A stretch of 64,000 nucleotides of DNA from JAVJSD01 sp040219575 (GTDB lineage: Bacteria; Planctomycetota; Planctomycetia; Pirellulales; Pirellulaceae): the NCBI GenBank assembly GCA_040219575.1, contig JAVJSD010000119.1, positions 62,001 to 126,000 of the forward strand. The letters run 5' to 3'. The notes under the pieces were generated by a model. That model did no database searches. It had not been told where the DNA came from and saw only the letters and a list, made by a program, of their open reading frames with translations. The position numbers were made by a program, and so were the translations under genes. Shown piece by piece: positions 9,161 to 17,096 of the stretch (its first letter is position 1; every line of letters begins with the position of its first letter).

Positions 9161-9344
9161 ACGTCGATTTGGTGGACAAGATTCTTCAGGCGGGCCGAGG
9201 GAATCCTGCGATTTGGCCTGCACCTACAAGCACGTTTCGCAAGCAAGTGATATCTTCACGCGTTGCGGGGCGAAACTGACCTGGCACATCCGGAGTTCTG
9301 ACGAGCTTTTCGACGCGGTGCTGACCCAGCCGAGTAGGGAGGGA

Positions 9345-9635
9345 ATGATGGACGAGCCGAAACGAAAGCGGCGCTGGTGGCGGTTCGGAATTCGAGACTG
9401 CCTTTGGCTTGTGCTCGTTGCGGCGGTGTCGGCCGGCTGGTGGGCTCGGGAGCGCGGATTCCGAGAAGAGCGATCCAGCATGCAAAGAGAAGTCCAACGG
9501 CTCACGGAGTGGACGGACAAGTATAAGCGCATGGGTAAGGAAACTGGCGGATTCTTTTCACCAGGGACTAACGATGTTCTCTGGGGAGTGCAACCCGATG
9601 GCTCCGCCGTTGAATACGTTGACATAGATAATTGA
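9345..9635 (+). CDS. Small single-pass membrane protein
   Basis: A 96-residue protein with a basic N-terminus (MMDEPKRKRRWWRFGIRDC), one membrane segment (LWLVLVAAVSAGWW), and then a predicted coiled coil (RERGFREERSSMQREVQRLTEW). This basic head, single helix and coiled coil layout is very common in Pirellulales genomes, where such proteins are numerous and uncharacterised. AGGGAGGG just before the ATG pair at 9345/9348 is a strong ribosome binding site and decides the start; the longer open frame upstream crosses the thiolase remnant. Function unknown. Confidence 0.75.
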   Translation: MMDEPKRKRRWWRFGIRDCLWLVLVAAVSAGWWARERGFREERSSMQREVQRLTEWTDKYKRMGKETGGFFSPGTNDVLWGVQPDGSAVEYVDIDN

Positions 9636-9798
9636 CCCTGCTCTCTTGCGAGCAACACACTCTTTGGACACCACCCGCTGCGCCAAATCGTTGACGTTTT
9701 GGCGGGAAATTGCTCTGCTGGAGAAAGTCGCGCCGGTCTTGCCTTGGAATAACTGCCGGCGCATACGGAATAACGGAGTTGGAGAAAGAGGTTACGTT

Positions 9799-10299
9799 AT
9801 GTCTCGAAGTATTGCGATCGCCCTGGCCCTGGCGTGCACCCTGCTTGTGGCGGGCGACCTGCTGGCCCAGGGACCACGCGGAGGCGGAGGGCAACGAGGT
9901 GGCGGCGGAGGCGGCGGCTGCCAGAGCGGCGGCGGTATGATGGGCGGCCGCGGAATGCAAGGCGGCGGCATGATGGCCGGCGGCGGCCAGGCCGGAGCGC
10001 CGATCTTCACGCAGGGCCCGTCCTTCGGTCCTTCGCCCCAGCAAATCGCCGCCATGCAGCAGATGCAGTTGCAGCAACAGTATCTGGAAGCGGTGCAGAC
10101 GGTCGTGAAGCAGCAGGAGCGGCAGCGCCGACTCGTGCTGCGGCGCGAGCGCGTCGCCGAGCAGCGCGAGGAGGAGGAAGCCCGCCGCGAGGCCAACTGG
10201 GCCCGCATCGCCGCCAAGACCGAGGAGGCCCGCAACGACCGGGAACTGGCCGAGGCCGCCCGGGCCGCGTTCCGCGCCTCGTTGGCGTCGAATCCCTAA
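9799..10299 (+). CDS. Secreted Gly-rich / Gln-Arg coiled-coil protein
   Basis: A 166-residue protein with a clear signal peptide (MSRSIAIALALACTLLVAGD, then LLAQ), a very glycine-rich stretch with methionines from about residue 27 to 65, and a charged helical C-terminal half (QQQYLEAVQTVVKQQERQRR and onward) likely to form a coiled coil. There is no catalytic motif. It is probably an extracytoplasmic structural or unfolded-prone protein. A hairpin followed by a T-rich stretch lies 26 bp after the stop. The start at 9799 is fixed by the signal peptide and the GGAG at 9781-9784 with a following purine run. Confidence 0.7.
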   Translation: MSRSIAIALALACTLLVAGDLLAQGPRGGGGQRGGGGGGGCQSGGGMMGGRGMQGGGMMAGGGQAGAPIFTQGPSFGPSPQQIAAMQQMQLQQQYLEAVQTVVKQQERQRRLVLRRERVAEQREEEEARREANWARIAAKTEEARNDRELAEAARAAFRASLASNP

Positions 10300-10324
10300 C
10301 CGCCCGACGCGCGGAAAAATTCTC

Positions 10325-10377
10325 CCGAGACCCTCGCCGAGGCCCCTGATGCACGCATTGGGGGTCTCGGTTGTTCT
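10325..10377 (+). terminator. Probable intrinsic terminator of the Gly-rich protein gene
   Basis: CCGAGACCC (10325-10333) pairs with GGGTCTCGG (10362-10370) and is followed by TTGTTCT. The loop is long (28 nt), so the call is moderate. Confidence 0.5.
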
Positions 10378-10502
10378 ACCGGCAGACGCGCGGTCGCCCA
10401 TGAAACGCGACCGCGGGTTTCCGTCTACAATCCGATGAAGCAGTGCCGGAACAGCGCACGGCTCGTTCCAGCCGACATGAACTCAGCCCGGCCTACATGA
10501 AC

Positions 10503-10691
10503 TCAGCGCTCTTCGAGACCGAGCTTCTCGATGACGCCCTCGGCGCCGGGAGTCAGCTTGCGAATCTTTCCGGCGATGAAGCCCTTCTCGGAGACGGTCG
10601 CCTTCTCGACGCGTTTCTTCAGGTGATCCATCTTCTTGCGACGATGACGACGACGCTTGATTTCCTTCATTCGTTCGCTGGTGCCACCCAT
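10503..10691 (-). CDS. Small basic protein of planctomycete type (DUF6800-like)
   Basis: A 62-residue, very basic protein starting MGGTSERMKEIKRRRHRRKK and ending with PGAEGVIEKLGL. This pattern (MGGT, a KEIRRRRHRRKK block, KIRKLTPGAE) belongs to a short family seen almost only in planctomycetes, which I believe is catalogued as DUF6800. Its charge suggests nucleic-acid or ribosome binding, which is inference. The open frame continues upstream to 10791, but the conserved start is MGGT. The 3' flank carries a GCCGGAAC palindrome found again after the gene at 27265. Confidence 0.85.
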   Translation of the reverse strand: MGGTSERMKEIKRRRHRRKKMDHLKKRVEKATVSEKGFIAGKIRKLTPGAEGVIEKLGLEER

Positions 10692-11227
10692 CCGGCAATT
10701 CTCCCGCGGAGGCTCTCGCCCCGCTCGTAAGGCGTTGATTTTCGACGACTGCGAAACTCACGACACTAGCAAACGGCCGGATCGGCGTCAACGATCGTCA
10801 TCGGCATCCCGGCACACAACGCTCCAGCACGCGACGCAAGCGAGTGGGTTTTGCAGCACGTTTGGGCTGCGACGCAGCGACCTCGGGCCTCGTGCCGGGA
10901 TCGGCAAGTGGTCGCCGCGTCGATCCACGTCGATCCGCGTCGACCACGCCGCCGCCGACAGCCGTTCGACGGGGGTGGTCCGGCACTGCGTAACGGGCTT
11001 TAAGTTCTGTTGTCGGTTTGATTTAAATGCGCCGGCAGGATACCATTGCCAACGGCTGCCGTCCGTTGTTGGGGGCCGTGCCGGCGAGACCTCGCCGACG
11101 CCCTGCAAACACCGCCAAGGCGGCGCGACCACTCCCCCCGAGATCCGTTCGCACGTCAACCGTTCGCACGTCAACAAACGCGTCTTTCTACTCGTCAAGT
11201 ATTTGCTGCTTCGGCGGCCGGGTCCCT
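10692..11227. other. Gene-free spacer, 536 bp
   Basis: Divergent spacer between the small basic protein and the PP2C gene. Promoters for both must lie here but I see no clear -35/-10 pair. A 15-bp unit CGTTCGCACGTCAAC is duplicated in tandem at 11146-11175. An open frame covers 11027 onward but has no protein-like features before 11228. Confidence 0.6.
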
Positions 11228-12541
11228 ATGTCACAGCAGTCGTCGAACTGGAGCGAAGCACTTCAGCAAGCAGCGCTGAGCGATGTGGGGATGAAACGCT
11301 CCAACAACCAGGACTCGTTCGCCGTCGATTTGGCGGGCGACGCCGAAGCCTGGCAGGAGCGTGGGCATCTGTTTCTCGTGGCCGATGGCATGGGAGCTCA
11401 CGCGGCGGGCGAGTTGGCCAGTCGCTTGGCGGCGGAGAAAATCCCCCAACTGTATCGCAAGTACCGCGATGTCTCGCCGCCCGAGGCGCTGCAGAAGGCG
11501 GTCATTGAAACCAACAGCGAAGTCAACCGCCGCGGCGAGGCGAACGCCGACTTCCACCACATGGGCACCACCTGCAGCGTCCTCACGATGTTGCCGCAGG
11601 GCGCGGTGCTGGCCCACATCGGCGACAGCCGCATCTATCGACTTCGAGGCGGGCAGCTCGAGCAGCTTACCTTCGATCACAGCCTGGTGTGGGAGATGCG
11701 CGCCGCCGGGCAGTTGCCCGAGGGAAGCCAACTCGCCAACTCCGTGCCCAAGAATGTCATTACGCGCTCGCTGGGGCCGAATGCGAACGTCAAAGTCGAC
11801 CTCGAGGGGCCCTTTCCGCTGGAAGTCGGCGACACCTTCTTGCTGTGCAGCGATGGGCTTTCCGGACAGATCGACGACGAGGAAATGGCGCCGCTGCTGG
11901 CGACCCTCACGCCGCAGGAGGCCGTCCGCGTGCTGGTCGATCTGGGAAACCTGCGCGGCGGCCCGGACAACATCACCGTGATTATCGCGCGCGTGGTCGG
12001 TCCCGGCATCACAACCGCCATGGCCGGCGGCGAGCCGATCACCATCGGCGCGAAGAAGGTCGATCGCAGCGTGCATCCGGTGTTGTGGGGGGTGATGGGC
12101 GCCTGCTTCCTGGCGGCCTTGGGGATGGCCGCGCTCCAGCAGTGGATCCTCGGCCTGGTGTTCGGCGTCGTGGGGCTGGGCACGCTGGGGTACATCCTGT
12201 ACCTGCTCAAGAGCAGTCCCACGCGAGGCGGCGTCGTGCTGCCGGTTGGCAAGCATCTCGGCAAGGGCCCCTACACGCAAACATCCTGCCAGGCGACGCC
12301 CGAGTTCGTCGAAACGCTGGCCGGCGTGGTCGAGCACCTGCGCAAGTCCGCCCGCGATGCGGGCTGGGAGATCAACTGGAGCCTGGCCGACAAACATGTC
12401 GAAGCGGCCGAAGTCGCCGCCAAGTCGGCAAAGTACGCCGAGGCCGTCCGCGCTTACGCCAACACCATCAGCTTCATGATGGATGAAGTCCGCAGCCTGC
12501 GACAGCAGCGCAAGGCCAGCGATTCTTCGATCGAACTGTAG
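11228..12541 (+). CDS. PP2C-type Ser/Thr phosphatase with membrane segments and C-terminal helical domain
   Basis: A 437-residue protein. Residues about 15-260 form a PP2C (PPM) phosphatase with the metal-binding motifs SNNQDSF, FLVADGMGAHAAGELAS, AHIGDSRIYRL, LLCSDGLSG and GGPDNITVII all intact. Two membrane segments follow (VLWGVMGACFLAALGMA and WILGLVFGVVGLGTLGYILY), then a cytoplasmic helical region (VEHLRKSARDAGWEINWSL and onward) resembling a TPR-like bundle. It probably dephosphorylates proteins phosphorylated by the Hanks-type kinases that planctomycetes carry in large numbers; a kinase gene lies at 24467 but is not adjacent. Start chosen at MSQQSSNW. Confidence 0.92.
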   Translation: MSQQSSNWSEALQQAALSDVGMKRSNNQDSFAVDLAGDAEAWQERGHLFLVADGMGAHAAGELASRLAAEKIPQLYRKYRDVSPPEALQKAVIETNSEVNRRGEANADFHHMGTTCSVLTMLPQGAVLAHIGDSRIYRLRGGQLEQLTFDHSLVWEMRAAGQLPEGSQLANSVPKNVITRSLGPNANVKVDLEGPFPLEVGDTFLLCSDGLSGQIDDEEMAPLLATLTPQEAVRVLVDLGNLRGGPDNITVIIARVVGPGITTAMAGGEPITIGAKKVDRSVHPVLWGVMGACFLAALGMAALQQWILGLVFGVVGLGTLGYILYLLKSSPTRGGVVLPVGKHLGKGPYTQTSCQATPEFVETLAGVVEHLRKSARDAGWEINWSLADKHVEAAEVAAKSAKYAEAVRAYANTISFMMDEVRSLRQQRKASDSSIEL

Positions 12542-12583
12542 GATGCTCGTCGCCCGCGCGGCGGCGGTCGCGAAGGAGTCGCA

Positions 12584-13360
12584 GTGCCAGAGTCGTCATC
12601 CCCCAAGGCGTCATCCCCCAAGGCGTCATCGCCCAATCGATCGGAACCGCGGGCCGGCCAGGCGCGGAACGTCGCTCCCGGCCCCACGCCGCGCACCGTT
12701 CGCACCGAGCAGGGGGAAGTTGTCGACGTTCCCGCCGACTGGGAGCTCCTGCCGCCGGGCGACGCCGCGCTCACGCGCCGTGTGAAGGCGGCCGGCCCGA
12801 CCTGGACGGTCCGGCAGAAGAAGGGGCGACGGATGTTTTCGCTGGGCGTTTGGGCGCCCACGAAAATGATCGAGGCGCTTCGCACGGAATTGCTCGCCGA
12901 GCGCGCCACGGAGAGCTACGCCCGCCGCCGTGTGAACGACGCGGCCCGCCGCCAAAGGGAGCAGTCGGCCTATGTCGAGGACTTCCACGCCGCCGTGTTG
13001 GCGTTTCTCGATTTCGATCCCCGCCATCGGGACCTCGCCCGACGACTCGCCGACGCGGTGACTCGGCACGCCACGCCGGTCGGCAGCGGCACCGTGGCCC
13101 GCACGCGGCGGATTCCCATCGAGAGGCGGGCCGAGTCGGCGGTGATCGCCTGGTTGCGGCATCAAACGACCGCTTACGACGACCTGGCGATTCCCCGCAT
13201 CAAGGGCAAGCGACGCGAGGTGCGTCGGATGCTTGCCGAGCAGTCGCGGCGACTATTGGAGGTCTATCGCGACGGCCGCGATCCCGGGCCGCGTTGTCCT
13301 CTTCGCCAAGGGCTGCGCAAGGCGACGGCCGATGCAAACAACCCGCCCACCGTCGAGTGA
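12584..13360 (+). CDS. DUF2293 domain protein
   Basis: A 258-residue protein of unknown function. The C-terminal half has the DUF2293 pattern: RRAESAVIAWLRHQTTAYDD, then IPRIKGKRREVRRMLAEQS. The N-terminal 20 residues are low complexity because of an in-frame 15-bp DNA repeat (SSPKA units, 12595-12639). It starts at GTG with a good AAGGAG six bases upstream. Its last 29 bp overlap the start of the M41-like protease gene, which suggests translational coupling. The basic, RNase-like appearance of the domain suggests nucleic-acid contact, but this is inference. Confidence 0.8.
   Translation: MPESSSPKASSPKASSPNRSEPRAGQARNVAPGPTPRTVRTEQGEVVDVPADWELLPPGDAALTRRVKAAGPTWTVRQKKGRRMFSLGVWAPTKMIEALRTELLAERATESYARRRVNDAARRQREQSAYVEDFHAAVLAFLDFDPRHRDLARRLADAVTRHATPVGSGTVARTRRIPIERRAESAVIAWLRHQTTAYDDLAIPRIKGKRREVRRMLAEQSRRLLEVYRDGRDPGPRCPLRQGLRKATADANNPPTVE
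12595..12639 (+). repeat. 15-bp in-frame tandem repeat
   Basis: GTCATCCCCCAAGGC twice, then a diverged third copy. The period is a multiple of three, so it expands the N-terminus of the DUF2293 protein as SSPKA units without breaking the frame. Confidence 0.85.
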
Positions 13361-13844
13361 AGCCGTGTCGGAGATCACCGCCTATCATGAAGCGGGCCAT
13401 GCGTTCATGGCGCTCTACGTCGGAGCGCGGGTGCGAATGGTGACGATCGAGCCCGCGCGGGACGACGGCCCCGAGCGATTCGGCGACACGCAGGTGGAAT
13501 GGCCGTTGCGGCGATTCACGCCGCGCGAGTTTCACGAGAAATCGGTGCTGGTGGCGTTGGCCGGGCCGGTGGCGGAAATGCTCCACGGCGGCGATCCATT
13601 TCACCCGGGACTGGTGGCCGAATGGACCGCGGACTGGCAAGAAGCCTGGAGCGCCGCCGCGCCGCTCTTCGAGAATCAGCGTCGGCGGCTCACGTATCTC
13701 GAGCAACAAACGGCCCGACTGCACTCACTGCTCGATCGCGAAGACCACTGGGCCGCCCTGGCGGCGATCGTCGACAACCTGCTCGCCCACGAGACGCTGG
13801 AGGGAGAGCAGGTTGAGGAAATCATGGCGCAGTGGTTGGGGTGA
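13332..13844 (+). CDS. Stand-alone M41-like zinc metalloprotease domain
   Basis: A 170-residue protein with HEAGH (residues 19-23), ALAGPVAEML (75-84, corresponding to the GGRxAEE region of FtsH), and an EWTADW segment whose Asp100 sits where FtsH places its third zinc ligand. There is no AAA domain and no membrane segment, so it is an isolated peptidase domain. A GTG at 13365 is an alternative start, but ATG 13332 gives overlap with the DUF2293 gene and natural coupling. Such HEAGH-only proteins occur in several bacteria without known function. It may be a degenerate or regulator-dependent protease. Confidence 0.75.
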   Translation: MQTTRPPSSEAVSEITAYHEAGHAFMALYVGARVRMVTIEPARDDGPERFGDTQVEWPLRRFTPREFHEKSVLVALAGPVAEMLHGGDPFHPGLVAEWTADWQEAWSAAAPLFENQRRRLTYLEQQTARLHSLLDREDHWAALAAIVDNLLAHETLEGEQVEEIMAQWLG

Positions 13845-13861
13845 CGGCGGAGTGTACTTCC

Positions 13862-14025
13862 GTAGCATGGCCGCCCTCGGCCGTGAATCAGCGTTCCATT
13901 AGGCGGCCTTTACTTTCCGAAGTCCGACGTGAGCAATGGCGACGTCTCCCCGCATGCGGATCGAACCAAGCGCCGAAGCTCCCTTGGATGCACCGCCGAT
14001 TCACGGCCGGGGGCGGCCATGCTAC
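13862..14025 (+). repeat. MITE-like element, copy A2
   Basis: Second 164-bp copy, same orientation as 8884-9047, starting 18 bp after the protease stop. Both 26-bp terminal inverted repeats and the central TCTCCCCGCATGCGG are kept; the stretch just inside the left end has diverged most. About 20 bp after the right end also match copy A1 (CTTGCTTCGCCGTCGCC versus CTTACTTCGCTGCCGCC). Confidence 0.9.
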
Positions 14026-14300
14026 TTGCTTCGCCGTCGCCAGCTTAGCCGGCGCCGGGCGCCAAGACGCTTGCTAACACGGCCCGGCGTAGCAGGAACC
14101 GAGAAGAGTTGAACAGGAGCAAACGGAGAGAACGGAGGTGTTTGGCTACCGGTGATTCTTCGGTTCGGCCCGTCGGAGCAGAAGGGATCTGAGAGAGCCG
14201 AGGAGGTCGGCCGTTGAGCCGCGGCAACAGTGGAGGAGAATCGCCCACGGTGTGCGCCGTGAGTGAGACGCTCACTTTCAACGATTGCTGCCCATTCTAC

Positions 14301-14349
14301 TTTTACCTTTTACCTTTTCACTTTTACCTTTTCACTTTTACCTTTTCAC
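14301..14349 (-). repeat. Heptad array H1 at the sui1 stop codon
   Basis: Seven heptads, on the mRNA strand alternating GGTAAAA and GTGAAAA. The TGA stop of the SUI1-family gene (14346-14348) is part of the first heptad. See also 30882-30930, 44250-44319 and 58719-58753. Confidence 0.9.
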
Positions 14350-14696
14350 TTTCGCGCAGCGCTCACCCGATAGCCGATGTCAGCCAGCTTGCCGCGGAGG
14401 CGCTCGAGGTGGTCTCCCTGCAGTTCGAGCTGCTGGTCCTTGATCGTTCCCCCGGCGCCGCAGGCGTTCTTGAGTTGAGCCAACAGCGCCGGCAGGTCGT
14501 TGTCCTCCGCCGAAAGGCCGCGGACGACGGTCACCACCTTCCCCTTCTTCCGCTTTTCGACAGCCAGTCGGGCCGTCTGCTTCTCGGGAGCGAGATACTG
14601 TTTGGGAGGCGGCGGGCAGGTGCACTGCGCTTCCAACTCGCCGCACGTTTCGCAGCGCGGCGGGCGATCCAGCGGCGTTCCTTCGAAGAGTCGCAT
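14346..14696 (-). CDS. SUI1/eIF1-family translation factor (YciH-like)
   Basis: A 116-residue protein. The N-terminal third has a short zinc-ribbon-like CETCGELEAQCTC (Cys near 16, 19, 25 and 27), a Pro-rich joint, then the SUI1 fold from about residue 45: EKRKKGKVVTVVRGLSAEDN, ALLAQLKNACGAGGTIKDQQ, LELQGDHLERL. Bacterial SUI1/YciH proteins are thought to act in start-codon fidelity at the ribosome. The longer open frame upstream is rejected because MRLFEGTPLD begins the recognisable protein. Its stop codon lies inside the heptad array. It is 53 bp downstream of the next gene on the same strand. Confidence 0.88.
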   Translation of the reverse strand: MRLFEGTPLDRPPRCETCGELEAQCTCPPPPKQYLAPEKQTARLAVEKRKKGKVVTVVRGLSAEDNDLPALLAQLKNACGAGGTIKDQQLELQGDHLERLRGKLADIGYRVSAARK

Positions 14697-14749
14697 GTCT
14701 GCTGAGCATCTGCGTCGATACGAATCGCCCGATCGACGCGCGAGAAGGG

Positions 14750-15424
14750 CTATCCCTGCTTGAGATTGGCGCGCAGCGTTTGCAGCACGCCGACGCATTC
14801 CAGGCCGTTCAGGCCGAAGCACTCGTGAAGCAGCATGATGGCGGCGTTGATGCCGTCCTTTTCCAGTTCCTTGCGCAGTTGCATCGCCTTGGCCAGGAAA
14901 CCGGGTTCGTTCGCCAGTCGTTCGGCGAAGATCGAAGCGCACTGAACGCCGCGCGGCTCGTCGACGCCGAACAGCACGGCGAGCGTCCGCCCGGCGCCGT
15001 CGACGTCGCCCGACTGAATCTGCGTGGCGAATGTCTGAAACGACGGAGGGCGCAGCGAGTGGACCAGATCGCTGGTCGCCGGGCCCGGCAGACCGGGCGT
15101 CTTCAAACCGACCGGTCCCCCGACGATGATCGACTCGGTGCCGCCGTCGCCGATATCCTGCGTCGCCGTCGCGGAGGACTCGTCGGATACGTAGTCGCCC
15201 TCCGGCGGTTCGTTGACCGGCGGCAGGTTCGAGATCATCTGCGAGACATGCACTAGGCGCGTGCCGATCTGCTCGTACAACGCTTCGATCTCGCCCATGT
15301 ACGAAAAACCGGCGGCGTCGTCCAGCAGTTCGTCGCTCCCATCGAGGACGCGTTCCGTCAGACGCTCGGCCAACATTTCGCGGGCCTGCTTTAAGAGGGC
15401 GATGGCGCGGGCGCGATCATTCAT
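14750..15424 (-). CDS. Hypothetical planctomycete protein
   Basis: A 224-residue soluble protein starting MNDRARAIALLKQAREML, helical at both ends, with a Gly/Pro/Ser-rich centre (residues about 75-120). The C-terminal half (LAVLFGVDEPRGVQCASIFAERL then EKDGINAAIMLLHECFGLNG) looks like a compact helical domain. No signal peptide or catalytic motif is visible. It precedes the SUI1 gene on the same strand by 53 bp and may share its transcript. I do not recognise the family. The M at 15424 is preferred over the one at 15451. Confidence 0.65.
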   Translation of the reverse strand: MNDRARAIALLKQAREMLAERLTERVLDGSDELLDDAAGFSYMGEIEALYEQIGTRLVHVSQMISNLPPVNEPPEGDYVSDESSATATQDIGDGGTESIIVGGPVGLKTPGLPGPATSDLVHSLRPPSFQTFATQIQSGDVDGAGRTLAVLFGVDEPRGVQCASIFAERLANEPGFLAKAMQLRKELEKDGINAAIMLLHECFGLNGLECVGVLQTLRANLKQG

Positions 15425-15543
15425 CTCGCGAAGACCGGGGGCTAAAAGCATGAAAACGACAAGGCCGCTCCGCGCGGCATGGGAGGCTGACGCGGGGATG
15501 CCTCATTCAAGAGTATTTAGCCGCGGCCGGAAAGAAAAGCATC

Positions 15544-16050
15544 TCACCCTCTGGCGGGGTGCGATGATCCGGTCTGTCCGGAATCTGAGGCGGCCGGAGG
15601 CTTTTCGACGCGCACGGCCGACTTCATATACGCCCCCACCGACATCGTCACCACCAGCAGCGTGAGCGTGACCGCCAGCCACGTCGTCATCTTTTGCCGC
15701 AATCGTTCGGCGAGCCCGCTTCTGCCCGAGACGATCGCCGCCAAGGCGAACACGACGAGCGCCAGGCCGATCTTGATGCCCAGCAAGGCATGGTAGTTCA
15801 CCTCGGGAAACTTGTAGCGAATCGAGATCATGGCGGTGTTGTACAGCCCGCTGACAAGCAGCAGGCCCGTCCCTAGGCCGACCAGCATCGCCCAGTGCGG
15901 CCGCAAAGCCGCGAACGTCTCCAGTCGCCGCTCGTCGGCCAGTTTGCCGAGCGCCGGCGCGACGGCCATCAGCATGAACAGCGTAGCGCCGACGAGCACG
16001 CTGGCGCCGAAGATGTGCAGCACGCGCATCAACAGATCGAGGTATTCCAT
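15544..16050 (-). CDS. Four-helix membrane protein, CopD/DUF2269-like
   Basis: A 168-residue integral membrane protein with four likely helices: VLHIFGASVLVGATLFMLMA, WAMLVGLGTGLLLVSGLY, ALLGIKIGLALVVFALAAIV and WLAVTLTLLVVTMSVGAYM. A histidine in the first helix (LHIFGAS) and another in NYHALLGIK are placed as in CopD- and DUF2269-type proteins, which handle copper or haem. The cytoplasmic tail is Pro/Ser rich. It is a single-gene unit. Function is inferred only from topology and histidine placement. Confidence 0.65.
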   Translation of the reverse strand: MEYLDLLMRVLHIFGASVLVGATLFMLMAVAPALGKLADERRLETFAALRPHWAMLVGLGTGLLLVSGLYNTAMISIRYKFPEVNYHALLGIKIGLALVVFALAAIVSGRSGLAERLRQKMTTWLAVTLTLLVVTMSVGAYMKSAVRVEKPPAASDSGQTGSSHPARG

Positions 16051-16181
16051 GACGTCGGTACTCGCTTCAAGGGTCGCGGGGGAGCGGCGATTTCATCCAG
16101 AAAACTACACGGCCGGCAAACCGTATCTCGCGCCTCGATCGTAGAGGCCCGGGCCGGCGCTGTCTATCGGGCGACAACCGC

Positions 16182-16258
16182 GTGGTGGACTCCGCGTGGT
16201 GGTCTCCGCGCGATGGTCACCGCGTGATGGACTCCGCGTGATGGACTCCGCGTGGTGG
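16182..16258. repeat. 14-bp tandem repeat, five full copies and one half copy
   Basis: Units of the form GTGATGGACTCCGC, two of them identical (16224-16251). It lies in the divergent spacer between the CopD-like protein and the osmoprotectant transporter operon, about 90 bp before the ATPase start. Confidence 0.85.
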
Positions 16259-16346
16259 AGGGTCTCGCCGACGGTCGGCCATTGGCATTTGTCGTGGTGC
16301 GCTTCTATCATAGCCACTCGTCCAGTCACCCCGCACGGAGAAGACC

Positions 16347-17096
16347 ATGCTCGAGCTACAGGGCGTCAGCAAACGCTTCGGCGACTTGCAGGCGCTCCAC
16401 ACGACGGATTTGCATTTCGAGCGCGGTAAGACCACCGTATTGTTGGGGCCCAGCGGTTGCGGCAAGTCGACCCTGCTGCGAATCATCGTCGGGCTGCTGA
16501 CCTCCGACACCGGCAGCATCGTGTTCGACGGCGAGGAGATTACGCCCGGCAACCTGATTGAGGCGCGGCGGCGGATGGGCTACGTCATCCAGGACGGCGG
16601 GTTGTTCCCGCACCTGTCGGTCCGCGGCAACATCACGCTGATGGCCCGGCACCTGCGGTTGGATCGAGAGGAGATCGATCAGCGGTTGCACAAACTGGCC
16701 CAGCTCACGCATCTACCTACCGAAGCCCTGGGCCGCTATCCCACGCAGATCTCCGGCGGGCAGCGACAACGCGTCAGCCTGATGCGGGCCTTGTTCCTCG
16801 ATCCGCAGTTGATGCTGCTCGACGAGCCGATGGGCGCGCTCGATCCGCTGATCCGCAGCGAACTACAGCAGGAACTCCGCGAGATCTTTCGCCAACTCGA
16901 CAAGACGGTCGTGATGGTCTCGCACGACATCAGCGAAGCTGGCTACCTGGGCGACCATATCGCGTTGCTCAAATCGGGCCGCATCGTCCAGCAGGGCACG
17001 CTCGCCGAACTTGTGAAGAATCCCGCGGACAAATTCGTGACGGCGTTCATCAACGCGCAGCGGAGTCCGCTGGAGGGATTGGAGGCGGCGTCATGA
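16347..17096 (+). CDS. ABC transporter ATPase, osmoprotectant (OpuCA/OpuA) type
   Basis: A 249-residue ATP-binding subunit: Walker A GPSGCGKST (34-42), Q-loop VIQDGGLFPHL, signature ISGGQRQRV, Walker B LMLLDEPMGALDP, switch VSHDISEAG. The QDGGLFPH and EAGYLGDHI wording matches the glycine-betaine/choline importer branch. There is no CBS pair at the C-terminus, so any ionic-strength sensing must be elsewhere. GGAG six bases upstream fits the ATG. The last four bases (ATGA) overlap the start of the next gene, which encodes the rest of the transporter. Confidence 0.9.
   Translation: MLELQGVSKRFGDLQALHTTDLHFERGKTTVLLGPSGCGKSTLLRIIVGLLTSDTGSIVFDGEEITPGNLIEARRRMGYVIQDGGLFPHLSVRGNITLMARHLRLDREEIDQRLHKLAQLTHLPTEALGRYPTQISGGQRQRVSLMRALFLDPQLMLLDEPMGALDPLIRSELQQELREIFRQLDKTVVMVSHDISEAGYLGDHIALLKSGRIVQQGTLAELVKNPADKFVTAFINAQRSPLEGLEAAS

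Noticed and set aside
8866..9279. Protein-coding frames through the MITE-like element
   Set aside because: The frames differ between copies and contain no conserved peptide; the DNA, not a peptide, is conserved, and the ends are inverted repeats.
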